From Adiantum capillus-veneris (Eukaryota > Streptophyta > Polypodiopsida > Polypodiales > Pteridaceae): DNA of 64,000 bases. The notes under the pieces were generated by a model that saw only the letters and a program-made list of their open reading frames with translations, did no database searches and had not been told where the DNA came from. The stretch covers positions 110,354,141 to 110,418,140 of the forward strand of contig CM043942.1 of the NCBI GenBank assembly GCA_014529385.2. Direction: 5' to 3'. Shown in pieces: positions 20,813 through 33,330 of the stretch. Every line of letters starts with the position of its first letter. Position 1 is the first letter of the stretch. The position numbers and the translations under genes were made by a program.

Positions 20813-23800
20813 ATGACCAATGAATTGAATGATGCCTTGTCAAGTTCACTCTCATCTACCGTGGGAGCTCCAAAGAAGAAAACCATGAAGGAAAAATTTG
20901 TTGAGCTTCCACCATACCAGTTAGAAATAGAATCCCTAAAGGAAGCAAATGTCATCTGGTTGTCAAAAGACTAGCTTGAAAGTCAGCATATCACTATATA
21001 CCATGGCTCATTCAGAAGCGCACACAGATCTAAAGTGGAAGTTTAGATGTTTCCAAAGGAAGCTCAAGATCTTGTCAAACAAGAGGCGGTCATGCCACTT
21101 TGGAAAAGAATTGGCCTTAAAGACTACCTTGAATTGGAGCCTTGTGGTGTAGACTACAAGAGGGCTTATAAACTCCTACACAACATCACAAAAGAGGGAA
21201 GTGCAACCATCTCATTTGAATGACTCTCCAATAGAGGTGCACATCACAAAGGACTAGGTTTTTGAAGTCCTAAGACTACAAAGAGGAGGAAAACCTGAGA
21301 GAGACCGAGGGTTGCCCACAGCCGGCATTTTCACCACTCGGTCAACCTCCTTCTCGGATCTAAAGAAGAGAAGGATTGAGCGCGCACTTCGGCTCTATCA
21401 TCATCACTTTCATTTCACTGTTAAAAGACCTCGCAAATACACATTTCCGAATCATGTCGTGGAATCCACCTTCACACATGCCTCTAAGAGAGAAGGCATG
21501 ACAGAAGTAGACCACGCCCGATATATTTACACAGCTCTCACTCATGTGAAAAAGCCAGAGAACATCACCTTCTTGGGAGCTCCAGAAATGTTAACATAGA
21601 TTTCTTGCCATGCTATAGGCTAGGCAGAGCATCTACCACCTGCCCCAGAGAAAAATCTAGGGCTACTGAACAAGAATGAAGAAGAATAAGTGCAGACAAG
21701 AGCTCCACCAATGAGGACAAGATTAGTAGATGTCCCTAGCCATGAAAAAACTACTACAGCAAGAGTCGCAGAAAGCGACAAGAAAGAAGACGAGATGGCG
21801 GAGGAAGACACTCCTCTGGAAAGAATAAAAGAGAAAAAGGGAAAGCAAAGGTAGAGGACACAAAGGCCACAAAACGGCCATTCCCTGGAGCAGCAGCAAA
21901 AGAACCAATCAAAAAGCAGTAAGAGTACAAAGAGAAAAGCCGGCTTTTGAGCCGAAAAGAGGACTCTTAGGGGATTTTGAGAAAAATTGAAATCATCTCC
22001 AAGAAGAATCAAAATTCGAACCAAACACCCAATGTTTGATGATAAGGACAATCCGCTGGCTTCGAACATCTCCATCAGAAAGAAGAACGGCAATGAGAGC
22101 ACGCCAAGGCACAAGAAGAAAGCAATACACCACATAGAGAAGATTTACCCAAAGAACAAGTCAACCCTACTACAGAAGTTTCACATTTCTCTCCTCCAAG
22201 CGCACCACACAGCTGAAGGACACAACACAACCACAACCAGAGGAGACCACTCCCATTTCTAGCAATATGGAACCAGAAACAAAACCGCCCAAAGAAACTG
22301 TCAATGAGCAAGTGGACGAACCAGATAGCCCAATCGAGACACCAAGTACTCAAGACAACCAGACATATGAGCCAATTATCGAGGTTCGTGACACTTAAAG
22401 GCTCAACCTGAAGCAAACAACACAAGAAGGTTGGAGAGTTTGGAGGACATAGATGAATATGCCTAGTATGCACATGATGTGGTGGACAAAATGAAAGATG
22501 AGATCTATGCCCGCCACCAACAACTCCATAGCCTGTATAAGCGATTACGGCTCTCAGATGAAAGGCTCAACATGGCCAATGTTTGTTTCGAATCGTACAA
22601 AGAAGCCATGGAATTCAAAGAAAAGGAATTGGATGAATTAATTTCCAAGTCAGCAACGGATTTGGAAGCTCTCTAGACAAGGAATCAGCATCAATCTTCC
22701 CGATCTAGATGTTTCTCACGATGAAGTTGGACCCTCTGCTCAACTAAAATTCTTAATTGTTGAGGAAGAAGTGGCATTAAAAAGGCAGGTGCAAGAGGAG
22801 ACAGAGACCATCTGGAAGGAAGCCATGTAGTGGGAAGAGCGGATACTGCATTCCATTAATCTCAACCTCCTCACACCACCAGATATCAATGAGACATGGC
22901 ATCAACAAGCTCTATCCTTTCTTCTCATCAAGTTTGAAGTACTCCAAATCAAAGAAAGATTACTCAAAGATTTCCAAGCCGACCCAACATTGGCACATCC
23001 CAAATGGCGAGAGATCTGGCTAAACCGACACCCCGTGTATCTTATCTTGTATACAAATGCGCCAACTCATATCAAACAAGATCATGTGCAATGCCCGGTA
23101 CCAAGCATCCGAAGTTGGCAGCAACATTCTCTACTCCAGTAAAAGCGTCCTACTTGGCTCAACTACCCCACATTTCCACCCCCTTCAAATAACCAACCCA
23201 CATAAGCATACATGGTGGAAACATTGTCCTCGACTACTCAGCTCTTTCATGGAATTTTGGACTTAGCATGCATCATGCTGGTAAAGATTGCAAAAATGCT
23301 CCTAACCGGTTTGCAGACTTTTCACCATGTAGAGTAAACAGATGCGGCATGGATTTTCTTTCTCAAAGGCACCAAGGTATTATGCTACGATTTATCAGGC
23401 TATCCCTCCGAAGAAGTGCTCATGGGTTCTATGCTAGGGTGACGTTTCTACCATCTGAAGAAGTGCTTCATGGATTCTATGCTAGAGTGATGTTTCTACG
23501 ATCCTACTATATGTAGGCATTTGAAGAAGCATTCTACACCAGCTTCTTCAATTATCTTCCCTTCGAAGAAGTGCTTCATGGATTTTATGCTAGGGTGTCT
23601 ACCATCCCACTATATGCAGACATTTGAAGAAGCATTCTACACCCGCTTCTTCAATTATCGGTCCAAGATCTTTGGCCCCATCATCACCAATCTGCGGGCA
23701 AGATTTGTCAGTTACTCTATAGTTGAGCAAAGAAATAAAGTAACCATATAGTTTATGTCCATTGAAGATAAAGAACTCCATCTCAGATAACAACAAGGTC

Positions 23801-23960
23801 TTGAGCAGCACACACAAAGGACAGTGTCAAGGAAGCACGATCACTACTTAGCACCCTATGTAGTTGTGTTGCAGGGGAATGTTAGCTGCTCACTAACAAG
23901 AGCCGGAGAAAGAGCATAAAAAGGGATGCCACTCACTTTTGAAAGCCAATTGAATGTATT
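20813..23960 (+). pseudogene. Unrecognised coding unit X1 (decayed)
   Basis: Open frames join loosely from an ATG at 20813 (MTNELNDALSSSLSS). The first part contains a PIEVHITKDLVFEVLRL-like block near 21220-21270 and ALRLYHHHFHF near 21380. A Lys/Glu-rich charged middle follows at 21650-22250, then an acidic helical part (22470-22680) and an end block with EEAFYTRFFNY near 23630. X2 has IRVKITNDLICKALHL, a charged middle, a coiled coil and EEAFMTRVF in the same order, so both are decayed copies of one long protein. I do not recognise the family. It has no zinc knuckle, protease, RT, integrase or transposase motif. The gag-like protein of a large non-autonomous retroelement is one possibility. 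Confidence 0.6.
23413..23660. repeat. Nested tandem repeats in X1
   Basis: A GAAGAAGTGCTTCATGG unit recurs at about 23414, 23457 and 23567. The unit GAAGAAGCATTCTACACC recurs at about 23524 and 23625. The pattern is a ~43-bp unit plus a ~103-bp duplication, and it repeats the peptide SEEVLHGFYARV. X2 has a single copy of the corresponding region. Confidence 0.85.
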
Positions 23961-24949
23961 AAATCCTTTTGTATCACTGAAAAATCCCGCAAATTCCAAA
24001 ACCATTGTAATATTATTGATTTCCAATGAGTCTAAAGAGGTTGAGGGCCTCCAAGTTTGTAATCATATGCAGTTTCTAAGCTTTGTATTGAGTCCAAAAT
24101 AGCTAGGAATCCGTTCTTTGAACCTTGGCTAAGGTATAAAATCTTTGTATTGAGCCCAAAATAGCTAGGAATCCATTGTTTGAACCTTGGCTAAGGTATA
24201 AAAGCCAACTTTTGTAATTAAAAACCTAAGGTTTTGGATAATGAAGGTAAGTGTTTTTTGGAAAAGCTCTACATGAGTCTACTGTTTCTTTGATTCTTCA
24301 TGTCTCTCTCGCACGATGCTACATTGCTATTATGAGCATACCAACACCTTCACACGTGAAAGCTCTTCCATTTAACGTAAGCTTCTCGCAATGAAAATGT
24401 GATTTTAGTCCTGTTGTCTACAAGCTGATTTTGCTCCCTATGCATTATACATGCACCAAAACTGGTTTTTGATCTTAGGAATAGGTAGAGCATGCCTAGA
24501 TGAAGCTATAGAGTGCTTCGGCCGCCAAAACAGACTGACCTAATATAGGCTATTTATCTTAGGCGCGATTTTGTTCGAGTGTCAAAAATGACATTTGAGT
24601 ATACAAGAGCGTTAAGGATAATTTGCTCATGCTACGCATAAAGTCTCATTGCATTCGGAGACTCGTAGCTATGCCAAATCATCGAACCAAGCTTGCGGTA
24701 AAAAAAGTAGCTTATGATGTCTGACACACATTTGAGATTGAGATAGGTAGGAACATCTTAGACTTGGGTTTTCCAAGAGATTAGCTATCTCTCATAGCCT
24801 CTGTGTCAAGTCAGCTACGTCGCACGGATTGACAATTTTATGTATGTGGTTCGATATGGTGAGGCTTGACGCAGGTCGACACACATATGAAGGTGCAATA
24901 GTTTCATCAACAATAGCCCAAAATGGACTCTTGTCAGGAGTATAAGCTA
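23961..24949. other. No gene supported; short repeat only
   Basis: A ~70-bp direct repeat (TTTGTATTGAG...AAGGTATAAAA) lies at about 24084-24139 and 24142-24202. No coding domain was found. One palindrome half-site lies at 24555. This may be the 3' non-coding end of the X1 unit. Confidence 0.6.
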
Positions 24950-24950
24950 C

Positions 24951-25264
24951 ATCCTCTGTCTCCCTCACGTGACTCTCAATTGGTTCCTCATGATAAAAAA
25001 TTGGTGGGCATCATCGATTGAGTTATGAGAGACTCTGCAGGCTGTGCATAATGTACAATGGCTCGATTATCATGAGGTAAGGATGGTTGTTGCCCCAATA
25101 CTAGTTGTGGTTTGTTCCCTCCCTATATCTCATTTTTAGGTCCAATTTTGTAACTAGGAGGTGGTGGAAATTGTTGTACTTCCGACGGTCCATACATCCT
25201 TTCCTCACATAATTCCGATTATAGAATCACTCACTAGTGTCATGGTTTGTATATTTTTTCTCTA
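24951..25264. repeat. Direct repeat copy 1 (G gag)
   Basis: About 315 bp, from GTCTCCCTCACGTGACTC to TATTTTTTCTC, matching 25903-26217 at roughly 85% by eye. Confidence 0.88.
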
Positions 25265-25902
25265 TGGCACACCATTTCAATATTCATGGAGCATTGACTG
25301 CTTGTAATTGTTTCAGTCTCATATTAGAATTTTTCATATAGGTTTGATTCATTGGACCACTTCTTCAACCGATTGGCCCATGTTTTGTGTGATTGAAGTA
25401 GGAGAACTTCAAGACTTGCTTAAAAATGGAAACATGAGCATATGGATCTCCCAACCCATCGTACTTCTCTGGAACGCACGTAGCCACTTGAGAGGGTTTC
25501 AATTTTTGAGTTTTTGCAACCATCCTCATCATTCTAGGTTCTCCCATCCTTATATCTCTTGTCTCATATCCACTAACATGTGCTCTAGAAGGGGTTCGAT
25601 CAGTCGCTCTTCCTTCAAGTCTCACATATGGGCTTTCAGTTCTTATATCTGGCACCCTCGTGCTGAACATTGTGGCTATGATGTCACTACCTTGATGTGT
25701 AGACATAGGAACCCGAGAATCCACGGATCCCATCGATCTCGGTACAGAAAGATGCGATCAACTAAATGAGTCTTCCACATGAGATTTCAAAAAACTCGCT
25801 CTCGTAGTTTCTGATTTTGTGGTTTTTGAAACCGTAGGTCTGAGTACGCTAGGGGTGACATAGTACTGATGGAGTGTGCCCCCAAAGTACATATTAGATA
25901 TA

Positions 25903-26217
25903 TCCTTTGTCTCCCTTGCATGACTCTCAATTGGTTCCTTATAATAAACAGTTTGTGGCATCATTGGTTGAGTTATGAGAGACTCTACAGCCGCATAACG
26001 CAAAATCGCCTGATTATCATGAGGTAAGGGCGGTTGTTGCCCCAATACTAGTTGTGGTTTGTCCCCTCCCTATATCGCATTCTTAGGTCCAATCTGGTAT
26101 CTAGAAGGTGGTGGAAATTTTTGTACTGCCCATGGTCCATACACCCTTTTCGTCACGTAATTCTGATTATAGAAGCACTCACTAGTGTCATGGTCCATAA
26201 ATTTTTTCTCGCTGTGA
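25903..26217. repeat. Direct repeat copy 2 (G gag)
   Basis: The partner of 24951-25264 in the same orientation, with starts about 950 bp apart. Copy 2 ends where element K begins. Confidence 0.88.
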
Positions 26218-27870
26218 GCAAATCGCAAAAAGCCTACCATATGTACAAGGCCCTATTCCTAGCAACTACTGTCAAACCTCAAGTGGGTTGCCCCACCCCC
26301 TGCACCACATGGCTTCCACCTGGATCAAAAGCCTGGCACTGACTCCTTCCATCCATCTATAGCACCTTCCAATAGTGCTTCCCCCATGTCCGCAACCATC
26401 CATGCACAAAGTATGCCCAAAGCACCTTAGCACTTCTCCACACCTTGACCTGCCTTATCAACACACCTGGCTCTGTAAGCATACCACTTGTACCAACCAA
26501 CAATTATGACCTTGCAATCACATCATTTGCACCAACTAACCTCCCAACCATGTAAAGCAGAGTTCCTCTCCATTGAACTCCGTATCTAGCAGATAGCATA
26601 TCGCATTGTTGCACTCACAAGCATACACTTCAGCCATGTATTGCATACCTCTTTAGACAGCTTGGACTCAAATGGGAAATCTCCTTCATTTTCCATATGG
26701 CATGTCTCTTGCACTGGACTCTACATCTCCTTTGAACTGGTACACTCCTCTCTGCTACCATCATCAAGATCTTCTTCTTCAACCACTGACTCCTGCTCTA
26801 CCTCCCTATCATCTTCAACCGCTTGTTCTTCAATTACCTCTTCTAGCACTTCATCATGCTCTACCAAAGTAGAGCAAGACTCTCCCCGCACCGTATCATC
26901 CTGGCCCTCGCAAGGCCACATCACCCCATTTGGCAAAATCCTGCACCATTTCTACGTGCATGCCCTCATAGGTGGACATAGACTCCTCCTCTTGATCCTC
27001 ACCAAGCTTATCAGCATGCACTACTCCCTGCTCTTCACAACATATCAACCGTATCTCCATGCACATGCAATAGATCATAGTCTTCATACTTGGACTGGGT
27101 TGACTCTGTTTCCCAGCTTGTATCTGCATCCTTGGAGCCTCACTCGCTTGGCTCAACGTCATATTCTATCTCCAACTCTCGAATCTCCTCCAGGTTTATC
27201 GCCTCAACTTCATTTGCAAATCGTACCCTCTGGTTTTTACCATCCTACAAAGAATATTGAACATCCATACCTTGATTTGGTACTACTTCTCTTGCCTAAT
27301 CTGGAATTGTGTTCACCTCTTGCACAACTGGAGCCGCCCTAATTGGCAACCTCGGCATGGGAACCACCCCATCTCTTTGCATCCACAAAACCCTGGGTTC
27401 TTCACACACCGGTACACTCCTTTGCACCACTTTTGGCTCAACTCTCACCACTTCCATTTGCTTTGGCATCACCACATCTGGCAGACCCTGCTTGGCTTGC
27501 CGCTTCTTCAATATCTTTTTGGTCCGGCCTTTTGCCAATTCCACCGCCTCAACATATGTCACGGGCCCATCCATCTCCACTTTATCGCTGACCTCCTCAT
27601 GCAGACAATCAAAAAACTTGCTCAATTTTAAAAAAGCAACACTTTGAGTATCAGGTACCTCCATCAGCTCTCGCCAAAGGGCTGTGAACGCTTGGAAATC
27701 TTCCTCCAACTTTTGCTTTAGATCATCCAGCTTTCTCTTTACCTCATGCGTCTGCTTCCATTTGTCTTCCCAGGGTCTTCCCATCTACTCTAGCCCTCTG
27801 CCATGCATCTATAAGCATACACATCACTGTCTGTGCCCTCTACTAGGGTCAATACACTTTGGCTGCAACA
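26218..27870 (-). mobile_element. Element K, J-family gag element (truncated)
   Basis: On the minus strand K starts TGTTGCAGCCAAAGTGT, matching the first ~150 bp of the J LTR. It then runs directly into a gag reading frame (27784-27296) with FLKLSKFFDCLHEEVSDKVE, the counterpart of J LKLSKFLECLHPRIREKVED. The acidic block EEVIEEQAVEDDREVEQ lies near 26830 and the J 3' block CCAGGTGGAAGC near 26320. Compared with J, about 2.2 kb of LTR, PBS and leader is missing between the LTR start and gag. No pol is present. Confidence 0.78.
27296..27784 (-). pseudogene. K gag-like protein
   Basis: A 162-codon frame. Residues about 18-80 are a capsid-like helical region (VKRKLDDLKQKLEEDFQAFT, then FLKLSKFFDCLHEEV), followed by basic KGRTKKILKKRQAKQ and a Val/Pro-rich linker. 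It aligns with 13260-13620 of J in order and spacing. The N-terminus (MGRPWEDKWKQ) is encoded by sequence that is part of the LTR in J. Confidence 0.72.
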
Positions 27871-28898
27871 ACGGCTCACTACATCCCTAATCCACAGAAC
27901 CTGTAGAAAATTCACTTGGTAGCTGTAGCTTTACAACCACTGGGTTAGTCAAAAATCTACTCAAATCAAAACTTTGTCGAACTTTTGACACAAATCCTAC
28001 TTTTGCTTGCAATTTGCACAATCCAGCTTCAAATTGAATTTTGAAAACACCACTGTACTCACAAGGACTAGTATTAACTGTGGTATCAATCTAGGCATTT
28101 TTTGTGTCAAGGGGTCATCGCGATCCTTGTACCCTAGTGCCAGAGTTACTTGAAACTTTGCACACATGTTTCTCAACCTCTTGATAGTTGTTAAGTGATT
28201 TTGAGATGGTTTGATCTCCTTCAAGTCCCAAAAGTCACTTTGTCGGCCCGTTTTTTGATTTTGGTCTAGACTGCCTCTGGTTTTGTTTAATCCTCTTGTT
28301 AATGTTTTTTTCTACCCCTGCTTTTTGACAAAATGTTTGAGTTGGTCTAAGCTACAAGTCTGTAAGGCTGCACTCCCAAAAATTAGCAGGGGGTAATGGA
28401 TCACCATCCATGTTCCTCCATGTATGGACTCCAAACTTGGTCAGATTGTTACTTGAAGTCTATGGAGTCTACCTATCCACTTATTTTTGGATTTGAAACC
28501 CTTTCACCTTACCAAAGGAAAAAATTTATAGTTGCTTACGGCTGTTGACTTACAGCCTGTATTTTGGGATCTTGGTCCACTTAGTGTTGCTTTCTGCTAC
28601 TACAATGACCTTCACAAAAGTTTTTCCAAATGGTATCAACTTTCTATTGTCTGAAACGGAAAAACGTACAACACTCTGAAAGTAACGAGAAATTTGAAGA
28701 ATAAAATGCTTTTGGCTATCTCACTCACAACCCTCTTACCTCTTGAGAATAGATCTAACAAGTCCTCAACTTCTAGACTCTACCAACAAGCACTATGTCT
28801 AGCTTCCTGACTACTAAAGTGTAAATGAAATGGAAATCAAAATCAAAGTCTCTAAGTAAAAAAACTACAACTAGGTCACTCACCACCTAAGGATCGCT
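27871..28898 (-). other. Probable 5' leader of gypsy G
   Basis: About 1 kb with no coding signal between element K and the PBS of G. Confidence 0.5.
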
Positions 28899-28917
28899 AA
28901 TCCCGGTAATGGCGTCA
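28899..28917 (-). other. PBS of gypsy G (mutated)
   Basis: The minus strand reads TGACGCCATTACCGGGATT next to the LTR. It matches the common plant gypsy site beginning TGGCGCCGTTGCCGGGG except for G-to-A changes. Confidence 0.75.
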
Positions 28918-28918
28918 A

Positions 28919-29834
28919 TGTTAGCAGGTCGCCACGACAAACATCTATAGCATAGCTTTCTGGCACTAACATAATGTCAATACTCAGGGAAGTGAATCGA
29001 ATGGGACACAGAGACTCTTTGAGGATGTCAACCTCAAGAAGTGAACACATGGAACGACAATATCTCTAACACATGCAAACCTATTACACTAGGATCTGGC
29101 AATCTGTCTATTTCCTATGTCGCCACACTCAATCATCAACCTATTTCGGCACTCGAACGATGTCCAAATGCTACAAAACTTTAGGAGGATATATAAGACA
29201 CTTAGGGGCTCTAAACCACCAAGTTTCATCGCTCGCAATTCGAGGAGGTACCAAAATCACGATCCATCATGATCAAGGTCCTGAAAATTGCAACAAAACA
29301 TATGAAAAAGGTCGCTTAGGATCTAGGAACACTCTCCTATGGTCGGAATGTCAAAAAAAATTCATTAATGCACTCAAAACAACAGATTTAGCCAACTAAC
29401 GCGTAGTCACAAATCACAACATAATTGACAATGAATTTACTTGAATGAAAGAGCAAAGGACAAGGAACACAATGCAAGTTTTAGAATCGAAATGTGATTA
29501 CCAGAGCTCAAGTTATGATGATTACAAGTTGCAAGAGAGTAGCCACTCTCAATCGTACGCTTCAAACTCAAAAGTTGATAATGATATTGTGTCCTTTTTC
29601 CACTTTACAAAATAGACTTTATACCTAGGGCTCTTTTGTCCATAGGTTGATTTTACAAGATTCACACTCCATTATAGACTATACAAGTTAGCTTCTTAAA
29701 GCTTACCCATCTATAATCAAAGAGTATCAAATAATTACAAGGCTTCTCGGAAAAATAATAAAGACATATCAAAAATTTAGGCTCATGGAACAAGGGTCGA
29801 CTCGAAGGGCGTCTGTCTTGCTTGACTTCCAACA
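28919..29834 (-). repeat. 5' LTR of gypsy G
   Basis: 916 bp from TGTTAGCAGG to CTTCCAACA. A related LTR fragment lies at 52272-52680 in the same orientation, sharing GGCACTAACATAATRTCAATACT and several later blocks. Confidence 0.75.
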
Positions 29835-30965
29835 TCATTTAAGAAATAGCTTCAAAAATCATTTAGTTTTGGATAATAAAGTGTATTCTATTATAAAATT
29901 ATAAAGTGTATTCTATTATAAGAAGACATCTCTCACTTAAGCAAGATTGTAATTTAATTGTTTGATGCTCCTATAATTTCCTTCTTAGTACTTGTTTTTT
30001 TAAATGATGAAAACTACCAAAATGTTGCTGACAATTGATAGTGCTACAAAAATGGTGTTTCATGAACATCCTCTACCTTGAAGATACTATACTCTTTATA
30101 CTTATTGCTTTGTTATACATGAGTTAAAGACCATAAATTTATAAAATGATTTGTTAATATTCTTTGTGTACAACCCATATAGATTTGGTGTATTCAATTA
30201 TTAAGTTGTTTCTTAGTTACATCAATGGTGTTCTTAAATACCTCCTTTTTTAACATCATCTCTAAAGCTTTATTGAAGTTCTAAAGCATGTATTAAAGTT
30301 TTTGAGAAACCATATTTAGAAGCTTTATTGAAGTGTTAAAGCATCTATTGATGAAAATTTGGAATGTTAATATAGATTCTTTGGCACAAACATATATTCT
30401 TTGATACTAACTGGCACCATAGGTGCCATAGATGACAAGTTATGGTCTTGGGGTCCTAGGTTACTCAATAATATTTTTAGGCTTTTTACTTATCAAATAT
30501 TAATTTGGGTGTTGTACATATTATAGTGTAGTTGAAACTTGATAGTGTTTTAAAATTGGAACTAGCTATTTTCTTATACATGAGATCAAGTTGACCAATT
30601 TTATGATAAGAGTTGTCGGTTCTCTTTGTGTCTAGATATTAATTGATTAGTTGGCATAATCAATCTCTATGTTGCTTAGTAGTCACATCACTTGGTGTGT
30701 TTTGACACCTTAGTTTTTTTAGCATCCATCTTTATGAGTTTTTATTCGTGTTTTAAAACATTTCTCTCCTACGAATCCTTTTCCAAAAACCTAAATTGGA
30801 ATTTTACTTATAAAAAGTAATATGAAAAATCAAATTTGGGTTTCAAAAGCATGACATTTTATCTAGATTAAGGGTGAATCGAGCTTAAAAATAGCATAAT
30901 AGCATGATCCTAATATGCCAATTTAGCATTTGGAAAATGGGATTTTTCAATTTATTTGAAATGGT
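29835..30965. repeat. Left arm of 1.1-kb inverted repeat
   Basis: AT-rich. Its reverse complement aligns along its whole length with 48770-49863, for example the block GGTGCCATAGATGACAAGTTATGG near 30422 and its partner near 49290. The arm starts at the first base after the G LTR. A short tandem repeat (ATAAAGTGTATTCTATTAT) occurs at 29876 and 29902. Confidence 0.88.
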
Positions 30966-31330
30966 ATTATGAGGTTTTCTTTTATCTCGAGGATTCTCAA
31001 TTGTTAAGAGCCTTTTGGTGATACAAGTCGCTACAAATTCCCATTTGCGACCTCACCATAGGACATGTATAGATGGGACTAGGTGCTCAATAGCCAAGTT
31101 GTGTTAACATGGTTGGTTCAATTTGTACTCAATTTTTTTACATGGTCTATACATTGGTTTATGGTTTATGTAATTTGCGATTTATGCAAAAATACTATAC
31201 CATAACCCTACCAAGATTTTTTCATAGTATTTTTCCTAGTTTTTCATTCCGTTCATGTGTCAAAACTCTTAAAGTTTTTTGTAAGTTTATCATAGTATTG
31301 TCCTTGAGAATGGAATCTTTTGTGTCAAAA
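30966..31330. other. No gene supported
   Basis: AT-rich sequence between the inverted arm and copia gag C. One 78-codon frame at 31109-31345 has no recognisable domain. Confidence 0.55.
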
Positions 31331-31814
31331 AAAAGAGCTTTATAGTATGCATAAGCTTGATGGAGAGAGCAAATTCAAGATGTTCTTCTCCAAAATAAGT
31401 AGCTATAGCCATTGTTTGACGTTAAGTCAAAGCCTTCTAACATGTTTAATAAAGAATGACTCGAGTTAGATGCATTGATTACAAATAAGATTAGACTTCA
31501 CTTGGTAGATTCTATTTGATTTATTATGATCAATGAGCACACCGCTAGGTCTTTATATACAAAGTTGTGTAGTACTTACAAGAAATAAATTGCCGCAAAT
31601 AAGGTGTATCTTATCAAGAAACTCTTTGATGTAGCGATGAAAGAGGCCCTTCTATTGCTTCTCATTTAGAAGAGTTTAATGTTACTTACAGTCATTTAAC
31701 AAGTGAAAATATTGAATTGGATAAGGAGGTAAAGACCACAAATCTTTTATGCTCATTCCCTTCATCATGGGACACATATGTAACTACTCTCAGTAGTTCA
31801 GCTCCGACTAGTAG
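31331..31814 (+). pseudogene. Copia gag C, 5' part
   Basis: The plus strand encodes HLEEFNVTYSHLTSENIELD and then LLCSFPSSWDTYVTTLSSS, the copia UBN2-type capsid region. The first part has stops. It is cut by element B at 31815, and the reading frame continues without loss from 36946 once one AGTAG copy is removed. Confidence 0.8.
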
Positions 31815-32043
31815 TGTTACCATATACATGTGGTAGTGATGTGTGTGAACACACTTAGGACTGCCGAGGCATTTTTTTCCCTCACTAGGAGGTTTTTTCC
31901 CCTGTGCATTGTATATATGTCCATCACTCTAGGGCTATCTATCTTTCCATTGCACACTAAGTAATGCACTTTCTATTGTGTGCCTTGAGCTTCCTTTGTC
32001 TTCTCCAAGTTGTGTGTGTTTTTCTACAGCCCTAATTCCAACA
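31815..32043 (+). repeat. 5' LTR of B
   Basis: It begins TGTTACCATATACATG and ends CCTAATTCCAACA. GTATATATG near 31912 is a possible TATA box. Confidence 0.94.
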
Positions 32044-32044
32044 A

Positions 32045-32057
32045 TTGATATCAGAGC
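32045..32057 (+). other. PBS of B
   Basis: TTGATATCAGAGC, the initiator tRNA-Met site with one G-to-A-type change. Confidence 0.85.
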
Positions 32058-32410
32058 AGCAGGTTGCATCCTCCCGGGCGGGCTTAGTCGCCCAGCAGCT
32101 CCGGCACATGCATGCTCACTTTCTCCTATCCATGTCATCTTTGGCAAGTGTCCGCAGGTCGACAAATATTCTGGGATAGCTCGTAGAACTTAGTCTTCTC
32201 ATATTTTTGTTTTGGACTCATTTGGACCTCCATTTCTACTACAAGTAGTATTGTGCAAGCTATTTCGTCATTTTGTGCAGATCTGTCAGTGCCATTTCCT
32301 ACGAAACAGGTCCTTTACAATCTTCTACGGTTTGTGCTATATAGCACGTGTTGTTCCGGCTTTGTTTCTCCTCTTTTTGGGCATTTTTCACATCAGGTGT
32401 AGCATTTACC

Positions 32411-33330
32411 ATGGCTAACAACAACATAGATATGTTCAAGATGTTTGTTGTTATTGAGGATAGATTGGATGGGGAGAATTACCCTATGTGGGCTTATATG
32501 ATGCATCATGTCCTTGTGTCAAACGGTGTCTAGAATATTGTGCAGGACATTGATATACGTCCTGGTCCTGAGGATGTAGGTGATGTTGAGGATGTTGCAG
32601 GTTTTGGTGGCAGGATTGCTGCAACCAGAGCTGTTTTGCCTACAGTTAAACAATTTCGTTGGAATGTAAAAGATGTGCAGGGTCATGCATTTCTTACATT
32701 TTTTGTGAAGCGCACTATTACGCCTCACATTCATTCACCAAAATCTACAAAACAGGCTTGGGATATTCTAGTTGGTCTTTATGCAAGTCGCAATGAGGCA
32801 AAAATTGCATTTCTACGTAAAGAGCTGGAGTCTAAGACTATGCATGAGGAAGATGATATAGACACTTTCCTTGCTGGTGTCAAGGATATCAATGAGAAAC
32901 TTATTCCTGCAAACGAACTCATTTCTGATAGTTCCCTTGTGCAGACTATTCTTGATGCTTTGTCAAATTCTTACCAAACTTTTGCTAGTACTTGGAGACT
33001 CATGACCCAAGGAAACCTAGAAGTTTTCAAGTTTGATGCATTATGCACATTGTTGTTGCAAGAGTCACTTTCCAAAAAAAACAGGACTAACAGAGTGCAG
33101 TTGAACAAGCCTTTATTGTTGCTCAAAGAAAAGGTGGTACAGTAATGTAGCCACTTCTCATGGCTCTTTTGCGAGTGGTACATCACATGTTCCTAATGCT
33201 TCTGTTGGAAGCAATTCCTCTGGGAATTCTAGTAATAAGGGCAAAAGAAGATGTGTTGCCATTATTGTAAAGCTAATGGTCACTTGATCAAGCAGTCTCC
33301 TAAGTTGAAGGCCAAAGAGGCTAAGAAGAA
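32411..33330 (+). pseudogene. B gag
   Basis: It starts MANNNIDMFKMFVVIEDRLD with a typical ENYPMWAYMM block at 30-40 residues, then a TAG at codon 41 where the family has Trp. From 32540 the frame is open for 201 codons, with KQAWDILVGLYASRNEAKI and DDIDTFLAGVKDINEKLI, the UBN2 capsid region. The zinc knuckle at 33255 reads CHYCKANGHLIKQS, with the last Cys lost. A frameshift separates it from the capsid. Confidence 0.9.

Larger units (their letters stand above)
24950..26217 (-). pseudogene. Gypsy gag fragment (element G)
   Basis: The minus strand contains KYDGLGDPYAHVSIFKQVLK near 25420, the conserved YDG.GDP.. start of a Ty3/gypsy capsid domain. Long Arg/Ser/Thr-rich sequence leads into it, and MDHDTSECFYNQ lies near 26190. 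A 315-bp section is duplicated on both sides of the capsid part. G keeps its 5' LTR and PBS at 28899-29834. Element K interrupts the path between them. Confidence 0.7.

Noticed and set aside
21620-22135. 171-codon hydrophobic minus-strand frame, as a membrane protein
   Set aside because: It is the antisense of the Lys/Glu-rich part of X1, and such composition gives Phe/Leu-rich antisense frames.
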